Shown here: positions 43,285 to 50,789 of the stretch, piece after piece
Layout: every line of letters starts with the position of its first letter
Numbering within the stretch: position 1 is the first letter of the stretch
Assembly (NCBI RefSeq): GCF_000253295.1
Contig: NC_015717.1
Span: 1,860,001-1,924,000, forward strand
Direction of reading: 5' to 3'
Source of the DNA: Hyphomicrobium sp. MC1
GTDB taxonomy: Bacteria > Pseudomonadota > Alphaproteobacteria > Rhizobiales > Hyphomicrobiaceae
DNA: 64,000 bases
The notes under the pieces: generated by a model
Database searches by the model: none
Seen by the model: only the letters and a program-made list of their open reading frames with translations
What the model was told of the DNA's origin: nothing
Position numbers and translations under genes: made by a program

Positions 43285-44523
43285 CTATACGCCTTGAGTC
43301 ACTTGCCGCCTATGGGCCGGTGTCACCAGCATCAAGAGAACGCCAGCAATCAGGATGAGAATGCTGGCGAATTGGAATGTGGCGCTAAACGGAATGTCCT
43401 GCTCTTTCAGCCAGCCCCCCACGTAAGTCATGACACCGCCGGCAGTCGTGCCAACAAAATTGAGTAGGCCGTAGGCCATCGCCCGGCAACGCGGGTCCAC
43501 GACCGTGCAGGTCGCGGGCATCAGATTGGCGTCCAGAAAACCTTGGGACATGCCCGTAATCAGCACGCATGCGAGAATGACGGGGATGGACTGCGCAGCT
43601 CCGAGCGCGAAGAGGAAAGGTGAGGCGATCAAGAAGCCGAACGCAGGGACAAGAGCCCGCGCCCGCAAATTCCGCGCCGCCCACCAATCCGAGAGACTGC
43701 TCGCAATTAGCATCCCGGTGAATGCCGCGCCGTTGAAGGTCATTGGCCCGTAAACGGGCGCCAATGCCGAACTCACGCCCAGTTCAACGCGAAAGAACTC
43801 GGTCAGCCAATTGCGAACGGGCCAATAAGCGGCGCCGTTGAGCAGGTTCATCAAGAGCAGCAGGCGAAACCCTTGAGCCGACAGGAGGAACCAAAGTGAA
43901 GCTCCTTCGGGAAACGAAGGAGCTGCATCTTCTGGAGAGTGGGGATAGGCGTCTTCCGTCTTCTGCGGAAACAGGATCAAAAGGACGAGGGCATAAGCGA
44001 CGCCGAGCGCTCCCATCGCAAGAAAAACGGTGCGCCAGCCGAAAATTTCGGCCGTGACTCCACCAAGGCCGCCGAGAATAGAGCCCACATAGACGCCGCT
44101 GAGATGCAATCCGGTGGCGCGGCTGCGTGTCGGCCCCCGGTGGAATTCGACGATGAGCGAAACGGCGGCTGGCATGTAGAAGGCTTCGCTGATGCCGAGC
44201 GTTGCTCTTGTCAGGAGCATTCCTTCGAATGAGGTGACGACGCCACTTAGAAACGTCGCCGCCGACCAGATGAGGAGGCTGGCCATCACGATGGGTCGCT
44301 TCCCCACGCGGTCGGCAACATATCCGGCAATTGGCGAACAGATGCCGTAGATCCATAAAAACATGGAAGACAGCAGACCGAATTTCTCATCGCCGATTTT
44401 GAGGTCAGCTTTGATCATTCCAGGCATCGCGACGACAAGCTGCCGGTCTAGATAATTCAGCAGACAGACGACCCACAGCAAGCCGACAATTGTCCACGCC
44501 GCTTGGCTCGTCCGAAGTGTCAT
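43285..44523 (-). CDS. MFS transporter (anion:cation symporter-like)
   Basis: A 412-residue 12-helix major facilitator starting MTLRTSQAAWTIVGLLWVVCLLNYLDRQLV. The DRQ box after helix 1, SPIAGYVADRVGKRPIV (loop 2-3 signature) and ISEAFYMPAAVSLI match the ACS-type branch, which includes hexuronate and other organic-anion transporters. Substrate unknown. It is the last chromosomal gene before the integrated element: its start is 85 bases from the left attachment repeat. Confidence 0.85.
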   Translation of the reverse strand: MTLRTSQAAWTIVGLLWVVCLLNYLDRQLVVAMPGMIKADLKIGDEKFGLLSSMFLWIYGICSPIAGYVADRVGKRPIVMASLLIWSAATFLSGVVTSFEGMLLTRATLGISEAFYMPAAVSLIVEFHRGPTRSRATGLHLSGVYVGSILGGLGGVTAEIFGWRTVFLAMGALGVAYALVLLILFPQKTEDAYPHSPEDAAPSFPEGASLWFLLSAQGFRLLLLMNLLNGAAYWPVRNWLTEFFRVELGVSSALAPVYGPMTFNGAAFTGMLIASSLSDWWAARNLRARALVPAFGFLIASPFLFALGAAQSIPVILACVLITGMSQGFLDANLMPATCTVVDPRCRAMAYGLLNFVGTTAGGVMTYVGGWLKEQDIPFSATFQFASILILIAGVLLMLVTPAHRRQVTQGV

Positions 44524-44608
44524 GCCCCCACCCAGTGTTTAAGCCGTTGTTCCCTCAGTCCTCTGGAACGCGACGCCAGCTTGGCGATTTACGGAATAGG
44601 GCAGGCAG

Positions 44609-44623
44609 CTGGCGGAGGGGGTG
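44609..44623. other. Left attachment site (attL)
   Basis: Fifteen bases (CTGGCGGAGGGGGTG) identical to 60360-60374, which include the CCA end of the tRNA-Ser gene. They are followed by DNA unrelated to the tRNA. This is the displaced copy of the tRNA 3' end expected at the distal end of an element inserted in a tRNA. Confidence 0.75.
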
Positions 44624-44749
44624 TCCGCTCTATAACCTAAGTAAGGCGTTGATCTCAAACGAATTCATTGTCGGCTTTGAAATGGCATCCCACATTTCCA
44701 CCCACATGCGGATGCTGATGCGCGTTTTGTGTTTTAGGCGATGGTGCCT

Positions 44750-44776
44750 GCTACAGCCGCTACTATTGCTACAGTT
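44750..44776. repeat. Three tandem 9-bp GCTAC repeats
   Basis: GCTACAGCC, GCTACTATT and GCTACAGTT lie head to tail at 44750-44776. The same 9-bp unit appears in two opposite triplets at 55371-55440, so the repeats mark both the left end and the replication-gene region of the element. Confidence 0.7.
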
Positions 44777-44820
44777 TTGAAGCGCCGTCAGGTGTCAAAA
44801 CTGTCAAAACCGCCAAAACT
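44772..44820. repeat. Inverted and tandem TCAAAACT repeats
   Basis: CAGTTTTGA (44772-44780) is complementary to TCAAAACTG (44795-44803). Three tandem 9-bp units follow: GTCAAAACT, GTCAAAACC, GCCAAAACT (44794-44820). They overlap the stop of the gene at 44819 and may act as its terminator or as a protein-binding array. Confidence 0.5.
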
Positions 44821-45403
44821 ATCGGAGCCGGTAAGCGACTGCGCGCTTATCCTTGCCCCCGCTGCGATCGCGGTTCACCAATTTCGTGCAGCCATTCTTT
44901 TCGAGCATCTTCGGCAGGCGCACGTCGCTGATCGCGGGCCAATCGAACTCGGCCACTATAGCATCGTACACCCGGCGTAGTTGAGCGTATGGCACCTCGT
45001 TGGGCAGATGCCCCAGCGCGGCTGCTTCCTGCATGAGACTGACGAATTGCGCGCCGGCTTCCTCGAAACTTCTCGGCGGAACGCGCGAAACATCCGCGAT
45101 GAACCGAAGCCGCTTGCCATCCCCGGACGCCAGCTTCACGGCAACGACGCCTCTCGCGGCGGGCAGGGGTTGGAAGGCCTCCGGGCAGGGGTTGGGCACC
45201 GGTTGGGCAGGGGTTACGGCAATCGTTGCCAACGCGTTATTGGCTTTAAATTCCGGGCTGTAGCGTCCAGCACGGGAAGCCACGCTGGCAGTGGTTGGGA
45301 TAGGGTTGGGCAGGAGTTCGGAAGGCTTACCATAACCGGTGCCCAACCGGTGCCCGCCGACCATCGGCATCAATGCCGCGAACCAACCGCCGAGTGAAAT
45401 CAT
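44819..45403 (-). CDS. Element protein with iteron-like repeats in its gene
   Basis: A 194-residue protein: a poorly ordered, Pro-rich N-terminal part (residues 20-85, with PAQPVPNPCPEAFQPLP) and a more regular C-terminal domain of about 100 residues (EVPYAQLRRVYDAIVAEFDWPAISDVRLPKML ... RDRSGGKDKRAVAYRLR), which looks like a small DNA-binding or replication-type domain. No named family. The DNA encoding the N-terminal part contains 11-bp direct repeats out of codon register (see 45161-45355), recalling initiator genes with internal origins such as lambda O. Overlaps the gene at 45400 (ATGA). Confidence 0.55.
   Translation of the reverse strand: MISLGGWFAALMPMVGGHRLGTGYGKPSELLPNPIPTTASVASRAGRYSPEFKANNALATIAVTPAQPVPNPCPEAFQPLPAARGVVAVKLASGDGKRLRFIADVSRVPPRSFEEAGAQFVSLMQEAAALGHLPNEVPYAQLRRVYDAIVAEFDWPAISDVRLPKMLEKNGCTKLVNRDRSGGKDKRAVAYRLR
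45161..45355. repeat. 11-bp iteron-like repeats, consensus GGGCASSGGTT
   Basis: GGGCAGGGGTT is at 45161, 45183 and 45205, exactly 22 bases apart; GGGCACCGGTT fills 45194-45204; GGGCAGGAGTT is at 45308; two tandem copies of the reverse complement AACCGGTGCCC are at 45334-45344 and 45345-45355. An 11-base period is not a codon multiple, so the repetition is selected at DNA level although it lies in a coding frame. Confidence 0.65.
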
Positions 45404-45741
45404 CGTCCGTCTTTTTCGAAGTCATCATGCATATTGGCGATAACGGTAGGCACCGATAAGGCCGGATCGTCCTGGCAGCGCTTTCGTACAGACGCCACGA
45501 TACCGTTTGAGTCGGTTGACGACCCTGTAATGCCTTTTCCTCTGTTGGCCGCCTCCAAATTCAGGCCGCTCCAAAAGCCCAGTATCCACATTCGCCAGCC
45601 TTCGGAATAACCCGCTTGCAGGAAGGTCCCACAGCTCAAAGGCACGGGGCCTGTCAGCCAAACTCGGCCATCTCGTGCCGACGCAGAAAGCGGCGCCGCT
45701 AGCAAAGCGACGGTAAACACTTGGCATCGAAAGCCTGTCAC
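45400..45741 (-). CDS. Secreted small protein, HdeA/Rap1a-like appearance
   Basis: A 113-residue protein with a signal peptide (MTGFRCQVFTVALLAAPLSASA) and a mature domain with two cysteines (LSCGTFL and RKRCQDDP) around WRMWILGFWSGLNL and an Asn/Gly loop. The pattern of a Cys, an aromatic helix with GF/GL and a later CxxxP is like small periplasmic HdeA- or Rap1a-type proteins, but I cannot assign it firmly. Coupled to the downstream gene by a 4-base overlap. Confidence 0.5.
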   Translation of the reverse strand: MTGFRCQVFTVALLAAPLSASARDGRVWLTGPVPLSCGTFLQAGYSEGWRMWILGFWSGLNLEAANRGKGITGSSTDSNGIVASVRKRCQDDPALSVPTVIANMHDDFEKDGR

Positions 45742-45792
45742 TTGCGTCCCCTTCTCGAGCCTGGAGCATCTTCAGCCACATCTATCACGCGA

Positions 45793-45963
45793 TCAACCAC
45801 GCTTCTTCAAGGCCTGCCCGGCCAGCTTGTGCTGTGCAAATGCGATCACTTCAGCGTCGCGAGGTTTGGGGATGTAGACGCTGCTGAGGACCTTGAGTGC
45901 GTCTTCGTATCGACCACCGCCGCGCTTGAATGCCTCGATGGCCTTCTGAAGCTTCTCGTCCAT
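45793..45963 (-). CDS. 56-residue protein coupled to the RHH gene
   Basis: A short frame encoding MDEKLQKAIEAFKRGGGRYEDALKVL ... FAQHKLAGQALKKRG (split here; 56 residues in total). Its ATG directly abuts the TAG stop of the RHH gene (TAGATG), so translation is probably coupled. Highly charged and helical with no signal peptide. It could be a toxin, antitoxin or co-regulator partner of the RHH protein; no family is recognised. Confidence 0.6.
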   Translation of the reverse strand: MDEKLQKAIEAFKRGGGRYEDALKVLSSVYIPKPRDAEVIAFAQHKLAGQALKKRG

Positions 45964-46194
45964 CTATTTCCGCCCCTTCTGTTTGCGCGCTGACAAAGCC
46001 TCAGCGACCAATTCTCGGATGATGCTCGATCGGTCCGGCGCGTCTAGGCGGCTTGCGGCGAGCGCATCCACCTCTGCCAGAAGAGCGGGAGGAAACCGCA
46101 CGGCGACTTGAGCCTGACGTTCCGACGCGGGCTTAGATGGCCGCCCAGGCCCAGATTTACGCGCAACCATGTCATCAATTCCGACTTGTTCCAT
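45964..46194 (-). CDS. Ribbon-helix-helix DNA-binding protein
   Basis: A 76-residue protein. A basic N-terminal arm (ARKSGPGRPSKPASE) precedes a CopG/Arc-type RHH domain (VAVRFPPALLAEVDALAASRLDAPDRSSIIRELVAEAL, described over residues 30-66). An AT-rich intergenic region lies directly upstream and would contain its own operator. The adjacent 56-residue gene makes a two-gene unit like a toxin-antitoxin or plasmid-type control module. Confidence 0.75.
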   Translation of the reverse strand: MEQVGIDDMVARKSGPGRPSKPASERQAQVAVRFPPALLAEVDALAASRLDAPDRSSIIRELVAEALSARKQKGRK

Positions 46195-46479
46195 GTGCGT
46201 AAATATATGTCAGACAAATAATTACGTCAAGTCTATTGCATTTCGTCTATTATTGTCTTACATTTATTTACAGACGGCACGGTGGCCCGACCCAAGCAGA
46301 ACCCGGAAAAAAGCCAGAAAGAAGCAGCCGAGAACCGAGGGGAAGGACGACCACCAGCCCGAACCGAACCCCGAGAAGGGGAACGGCGAAGCTATGACTG
46401 AAAACGAAAGCGGCCCCGAGCGGTGCGTCAACACCGAACGAGGCCTTGATCTCAACCTTCTCTAGAAAGGCCAAAATCC
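46195..46479. other. AT-rich control region between divergent element genes
   Basis: The first 80 bases (46198-46275) are markedly AT-rich in a GC-rich surrounding and contain GTC-spaced motifs (TTACGTC, TTTCGTC, ATTGTC). They may be the operator of the RHH gene or an unwinding region. The remainder holds only tiny plus-strand frames, including a 23-codon one at 46394-46465 that I do not support. Confidence 0.5.
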
Positions 46480-46590
46480 ATGCCAACTATATCGCTAATC
46501 CCATTGCTCGTCACGCTCTCACCCGTGTTGCTCGTCGGGGTGCTGACGTTGATCCCCAGCTTCAATCAAGAAGAGGGGGCGAGCCGATGA
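46480..46590 (+). CDS. 36-residue membrane peptide
   Basis: MPTISLIPLLVTLSP followed by a hydrophobic helix and a charged end (NQEEGASR). AAAGG lies 9 bases before the ATG, and its TGA overlaps the next ATG (ATGA), which indicates translational coupling to the membrane protein at 46587. Single membrane helix. Function unknown. Confidence 0.55.
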   Translation: MPTISLIPLLVTLSPVLLVGVLTLIPSFNQEEGASR

Positions 46591-47561
46591 ATTTCCTCAA
46601 AGACGGTCGCGCTCTCGCCCTTGTGGCGGGCGTGATGTTCGCCCTCGGTGGGCTGACCATCCTCCTCGATAAAGAACTGACCTCGCCACTGGGGTGGCAG
46701 TCAGGGCAATGGCTCACAATCCTTACCGTGGCCGGCACAATTTCTGCTGGCCACCTGATGGCCGATGCGGTCCGCGCTCGTCACTGGTTCGCAGCGATCG
46801 GCTTTTTGGTGCTCTTCCTCTCAGGGACGGCGCTCGTGGTGTATTCCTCGGTTGGCCGACAGGCTGAGACGCAGGGCACCACGACGCTCTCTGTCGAGGA
46901 CACCAATAAGAAGATCGTCGAGAAAAACGAAGACCTGGAAGCGGCAAAGCAACGGAAAGCTTACGCAGATAGCCAGGTTCAGAAGGAAGTCGGGCGCGGC
47001 GGTTGCGGCCGGAACTGCCGAGATTGGCAGAGGAACGCCAAAGACGTTGAGATCGTGATCGAGCAGCTCGAACGCGAAATCGCCGCCCTTGGACCTCAGA
47101 AGCCCGTCAACGCGAAAGCAGTCGCCATGGCAGAGATCGCCATGCTGCTGCATGTTCCGGGAACGAAAGATCAGATCGTTGCGGCGCTTGTGTTGCTCAT
47201 GCCGTTCGCGACGACCCTGTTCTTCGAGGTCGGTTCGATTGTCGCATTCGGGTTTGCCTTCCGGACTTCACGGAAGGTCGAAGCGGTCCGTCCGGCAACC
47301 TCGGAAAGCTCGGTCCCCGTTCCGGCAAACGACAAAGCGGTTTCCGAGAAATCGACTGGCATTCCGGGAAATCCCCCAGCGCCTCCGAAAGGACCTCGGC
47401 GGAGAGGCCGGAAAGCCGATAAGACGGTCGTTGATTTCTCGGAACGCTTCCGCGAACGAAACGGCCGAGCACCATCGGGAGGCGAGATCAAAGCCGCATT
47501 CCCGGAATTGCCGACGAGCACGGCTTATGACTATTCACAGCGGGCACGGATGTCGGCGTAA
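46587..47561 (+). CDS. Membrane and coiled-coil protein with C-terminal DNA-binding-like segment
   Basis: A 324-residue protein with GAGGGGG upstream. Residues 1-95 contain three membrane helices (ALALVAGVMFALGGLTILL and others), then a charged coiled coil (TNKKIVEKNEDLEAAKQRK to about residue 175, with a GGCGRNC cysteine pair), a fourth membrane region (about 190-230) and a basic Pro-rich linker (PPAPPKGPRRRGRKADK). The final 40 residues (FSERFRERNGRAPSGGEIKAAFPEL) resemble a helix-turn-helix. Phage-type membrane proteins with this plan are known from Rhizobiales elements. Role unknown. Confidence 0.6.
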   Translation: MNFLKDGRALALVAGVMFALGGLTILLDKELTSPLGWQSGQWLTILTVAGTISAGHLMADAVRARHWFAAIGFLVLFLSGTALVVYSSVGRQAETQGTTTLSVEDTNKKIVEKNEDLEAAKQRKAYADSQVQKEVGRGGCGRNCRDWQRNAKDVEIVIEQLEREIAALGPQKPVNAKAVAMAEIAMLLHVPGTKDQIVAALVLLMPFATTLFFEVGSIVAFGFAFRTSRKVEAVRPATSESSVPVPANDKAVSEKSTGIPGNPPAPPKGPRRRGRKADKTVVDFSERFRERNGRAPSGGEIKAAFPELPTSTAYDYSQRARMSA

Positions 47562-47578
47562 CATTCTCGGAATTGTCG

Positions 47579-47610
47579 AAGCCCGGTGCCTCACGGTGCC
47601 GGGCTTTTTT
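47579..47610 (+). terminator. Intrinsic terminator
   Basis: AAGCCCGG (47579-47586) pairs with CCGGGCTT (47599-47606), followed by a run of Ts. It follows the stop of the membrane protein gene by 18 bases. Confidence 0.8.
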
Positions 47611-47616
47611 GTGCCT

Positions 47617-47925
47617 TCAGAAGATGCTCGTCTGCAGCCCGACAACGGGCAGCACATCGGAATGGGGAAACCTCAACGCCCCCTCGATGTCGTCCACCTC
47701 AACGGTGATATACCTGTGCTTGCGCTTCACCTTGCCGAGCATGAAACCATCGCCGAACGAAACTAGGGTCACCACGAGATCGCCCGCACTGTACGGTTCG
47801 TCCCTGCAGGCAACGTAGAAGCTGCGGTCATGTTCGGTGAATTTCATGTCACCCCAATGGCGCTCTGCGATCTCCTTTGTGATTTTGAACATATGGAACG
47901 GTTTGTCCGATGAATTCTCAGGCAT
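47617..47925 (-). CDS. Hypothetical element protein
   Basis: A 102-residue protein starting MPENSSDKPFHMFKITKEI with a strong GGAGGAAGG site. A DxxYxAGDLVVTL-like stretch (ACRDEPYSAGDLVVTLVSFGDGFMLG) and KHRYITVEVDDI suggest a small beta-rich fold. It overlaps the upstream gene by 8 bases and is therefore coupled to it. Function unknown. Confidence 0.6.
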   Translation of the reverse strand: MPENSSDKPFHMFKITKEIAERHWGDMKFTEHDRSFYVACRDEPYSAGDLVVTLVSFGDGFMLGKVKRKHRYITVEVDDIEGALRFPHSDVLPVVGLQTSIF

Positions 47926-48589
47926 TGCCTTCCTCCACGTCAGACGTGTCATCCTCATCATCTGGCCAAGGCGTACCCGTCAGAGCTTCAAGCCACGTCG
48001 CTACCGGCCGTTCGTTGGAGCATTGGAGAAGCCATTCCTTCAGGTGCTTGGCTTGCAGCCCAACGTCGGCCCTTGTTACGGGCGGCACAGAAAGGAAGGT
48101 GAGAAACTCGTCACTCTCTGCCTCCGAAGCTTCAGCTGCAGCATCATCGAATGCCTTTAGCCCCACCTTCTCAGCTGCCGCATCAGTAGCTAAGTGGCAC
48201 TGACGCGCGACCTCGACGGCATGTGCCAGTCCCGCATCTGACGGATAGCGGACCGCTTCTCGCTCAATCCCGATAAGGTTGATCCCGCCATGCGAGCAGA
48301 ATTTCGCGGCGCGGCCAGTCAGAAGCTCGGCCGGAATTTCCGGTTTGATGGCGGCGTATCTATCATAGGCCGTGTGGAGGGCGGCTTCCGCCTCGCTATA
48401 GTCCCTGACGAGCGCCTGCCACTTTGCAAACGCCGCGGCTATCTTAGGCGAATACTCGCCCGGCCCATCAATGGCAACGGATCCCGCATTCGCACCGCTT
48501 ACGGTTGCGATCACTGGAACGGTTGAGGCAAGAGCAGGAACAGCGCCGGCCATTAGGGCAAGCGCATTGCGACGTGAATGCTTTTCCAT
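47918..48589 (-). CDS. Tat-signal-like hypothetical element protein
   Basis: A 223-residue protein whose N-terminus (MEKHSRRNALALMAGAVPALAS) carries a twin-arginine pair and hydrophobic core. The mature part is helical and Glu/Ala rich (AEAALHTAYDRYAAIKPEIPAELL, then VEVARQCHLATDAAAEKVG) and ends in a very acidic tail (DDEDDTSDVEEGNA). Similar proteins are found in prophages and islands of Rhizobiales, without known function. Coupled to the gene at 47617. Confidence 0.6.
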   Translation of the reverse strand: MEKHSRRNALALMAGAVPALASTVPVIATVSGANAGSVAIDGPGEYSPKIAAAFAKWQALVRDYSEAEAALHTAYDRYAAIKPEIPAELLTGRAAKFCSHGGINLIGIEREAVRYPSDAGLAHAVEVARQCHLATDAAAEKVGLKAFDDAAAEASEAESDEFLTFLSVPPVTRADVGLQAKHLKEWLLQCSNERPVATWLEALTGTPWPDDEDDTSDVEEGNA

Positions 48590-48613
48590 GCCGTCTCTCT
48601 TTCGGGTTGAGGA

Positions 48614-48823
48614 TCAATCCGATTTTCGCCGCATCCTCTTCAATGCCGCGGCGGCATAGTCCAAACAGAATGCTTCAATCGCATCCTGCATCGTTACGCC
48701 ATTTTCCGCCGCAGTGACCTTCATGGCCGAGCGAAGTTCCGGGTCGATCCAAATTGTAAGTTGCACTTTATCCTGGCGCGACGGCGGCAGATCCTTGGCC
48801 ATATCCTGCTTCTCAAATTGCAT
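48614..48823 (-). CDS. Ribbon-helix-helix-like small protein
   Basis: A 69-residue protein with the RHH pattern VQLTIWIDPELRSAMKVTAAENGVTMQDAIEAFCLDY: a strand (QLTIWI) and two helices joined by a glycine turn. The second RHH-type regulator in the element. No paired toxin is apparent; the gene after it in the transcript is the Tat-signal protein 24 bases away. Confidence 0.65.
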   Translation of the reverse strand: MQFEKQDMAKDLPPSRQDKVQLTIWIDPELRSAMKVTAAENGVTMQDAIEAFCLDYAAAALKRMRRKSD

Positions 48824-48912
48824 TGGAGATGGCCTTGTTTAGCACGTCAGTCGTGACCAGCAATTACTACATGACATCATGTCTATGTCGAATGTTTGGC
48901 GTTTCCCGAACG

Positions 48913-49167
48913 TCAGGGCAGTGATTGAGTGCCTGTGCGGATGGATAGGAATGTTCGAACGGCCACGGTCGCAAGCTCTTCGGCGTCAAGATCGGATACG
49001 TTTCCGGCGGAGACAACAACCGTTGCAAGGTACTCGCGCGCGGCTTCACGTTCTCTCTCGGGCACCGTGGCTTCGACTTGCAGCCATGCGGCTTCGAACG
49101 CCGCTTGCAGACGCTCGACATCTTGAGGGTCAAATGCACCGGTCTGAACAATTCGACGTGCGCGCAT
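48913..49167 (-). CDS. Small phage-type hypothetical protein
   Basis: An 84-residue protein: MRARRIVQTGAFDPQDVERLQAAFEAAW followed by a helical body and AVRTFLSIRTGTQSLP. The opening RRIVQTGAFD-type phrase is familiar from small prophage proteins of Rhizobiales. A competing frame at 48867-49202 overlaps it; this one is preferred for composition. Function unknown. Confidence 0.55.
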   Translation of the reverse strand: MRARRIVQTGAFDPQDVERLQAAFEAAWLQVEATVPEREREAAREYLATVVVSAGNVSDLDAEELATVAVRTFLSIRTGTQSLP

Positions 49168-49226
49168 GGCCCAGCTCCGCTTCCGGCGGCATTAAAGGCC
49201 ATGTCGCGGTGGTGTCAACGCCCTCA

Positions 49227-49484
49227 TCAGGGCGGCAAATATCCGTACTCGGTCCGGGTCACAACAATCTGACCGGCTTTCACCTCGTAACGCCGATCAG
49301 CATAAACCGTTTTGTTGATATTGTTTCCGTCTGCCCAGCGCCATTGGCGCGTGGCAATCGCGAATTCCGCGCGAACCGTCCAATTGACGATGATGCCAAG
49401 TTCCTTGAGACGCGCGAACTGGGCTTTGCGGAAACGCTTTTGATCGGCTGCGAGCCGTGATGCTGTCTTGTCGTCGATAGTCAT
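49227..49484 (-). CDS. Hypothetical element protein
   Basis: An 85-residue protein starting MTIDDKTASRLAADQKRF, with a basic helix and then IVNWTVRAEFAIATRQWRWADGN. No motif recognised. It faces the plus-strand cargo genes divergently. Function unknown. Confidence 0.5.
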   Translation of the reverse strand: MTIDDKTASRLAADQKRFRKAQFARLKELGIIVNWTVRAEFAIATRQWRWADGNNINKTVYADRRYEVKAGQIVVTRTEYGYLPP

Positions 49485-49657
49485 GGCATGCCTTCGTGTG
49501 ATTGGCTGCCTTCCCATGCTCCCGGTGCTACTCTGGCGGATGAGAGTGAGGGCTGCAAATCACGAACAGTGTCGACGAGGGGCCGGCGTAAGGAGGTCGT
49601 GGCTGTTTGATTATGCTGTGAATCAGTAGATCTCAGCCTTCCCCCGGGTCGAACAAG

Positions 49658-50671
49658 ATGCTGAAATCTCGCGACCGATTCACTCAAGCATTTTCATCAA
49701 TTTTGCGGCGGGAGGAAATCACCTTGGAGCCCAAGAAAATCAATACTTTAGCACCAAAATACGGCTCAAAGGAAATCACCTCCCAGCAGCAGTCGTTGCC
49801 GCTTGAAATCGAAGCTAGCCGAGATGCAGGAGGTATTGGCATGGGTGTGCTTTCCGATGGCACGCCCTATCTCAATCAACGAAGTCTGGCAGCTCTCTGC
49901 GGCGTTGAGAATGCACACATTGGCTACATCAGCAGTCAATGGAACGAACAGCAGCTAAAGCCTCGCATTCAGCGGATTAAGCAGATCCTTTCAAAGATCG
50001 GGGTCACACTGCCGTCGGCACACTTTGAAGTGCCCCACAAAGGCATCATGCACTTTTGCTATCCGGCAGATGTGTGCTTGGCGGTTCTCGAATACTACGC
50101 GTTTGACGCGGGCAAAAACTGCCAGGAGCAGGCGCGCGACAATTACCGATTGCTCGCTGGAACCAAACTCCGGGATCTCATCTATAGCCAAGTCGGATAC
50201 GATCCGACTGGCCGTAAGAAGTTCGACAAATGGCACGAGCGGATCGCGCTTAATTACCAGTCAGCCCCTGCCGGCTTCTTCCATGTATTCAACGAGGCTC
50301 ACACCGTCATCTATGAATTGATCATGGCCGGCGCAGAAATTGGCGAGCGCTTCGTCGTTGATATCTCTATCGGCACGCATTGGTCAAAGCACTGGGCTGA
50401 GCATGGCCTAGAAGAACGCTATGGCAACCGGGGAAAATATCCTCATCGATATCCGGAAAGTCATCCGCAAGCGTTGTCGAACCCACAAGAGTCGTGGTGC
50501 TACCCGCTCGAAGCCCTTGGCCACTATCGCTCATGGCTTCAAGATGAATACTTTGCTCAGGGAAAGTTCGCGAACTACATCTCTGGCAAAGTGAAGCGAG
50601 GGGAGCTTCCGCCGTCAATCGCTCAATTGGCTATTACTGCATTGGTTCCGCCGCAGATCGGAACCCAATAA
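49658..50671 (+). CDS. BstA-like protein, candidate phage abortive-infection factor
   Basis: A 337-residue soluble protein. Residues 60-190 (MGVLSDGTPYLNQRSLAALCGVENAHIGYIS, HFCYPADVCLAVLEYYAFDA, NNYRLL-like DNYRLLAG, LRDLIYSQVGYDP) read like the KilA-N-type N-terminal domain of BstA, a prophage protein that aborts infection by other phages; the later FVVDISIGTHWSKHW and EERYGNRGKYPHRYPESHPQ also fit my memory of that family. The match is from memory, not a search. Two identical GGAAATCACCT repeats (49714, 49771) lie in its 5' coding part. Plus-strand, opposite to the surrounding minus-strand genes, hence cargo-like. Confidence 0.55.
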   Translation: MLKSRDRFTQAFSSILRREEITLEPKKINTLAPKYGSKEITSQQQSLPLEIEASRDAGGIGMGVLSDGTPYLNQRSLAALCGVENAHIGYISSQWNEQQLKPRIQRIKQILSKIGVTLPSAHFEVPHKGIMHFCYPADVCLAVLEYYAFDAGKNCQEQARDNYRLLAGTKLRDLIYSQVGYDPTGRKKFDKWHERIALNYQSAPAGFFHVFNEAHTVIYELIMAGAEIGERFVVDISIGTHWSKHWAEHGLEERYGNRGKYPHRYPESHPQALSNPQESWCYPLEALGHYRSWLQDEYFAQGKFANYISGKVKRGELPPSIAQLAITALVPPQIGTQ

Positions 50672-50789
50672 ATTGTCAGGCTTGTCCTGGATATTAACTG
50701 TAGCGATCTCCTTTTTTGAAGTGATCAGGTGGGGTTAGCGGGTTGAAGCAGTAGGCACAGGATCAATTGACTGCTTAGGGGCGCACGCA

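Noticed and set aside
46264..46486. Minus-strand frames of 63 and 72 codons
   Set aside because: They are hydrophobic shadows of the Pro/Arg-rich plus-strand sequence, without ribosome sites.
47162..47181. GGAAC...CGTT pair inside the element membrane protein gene
   Set aside because: The spacer is only 12 bases, outside the 16-17 range of EcfG promoters, and the pair is intragenic.
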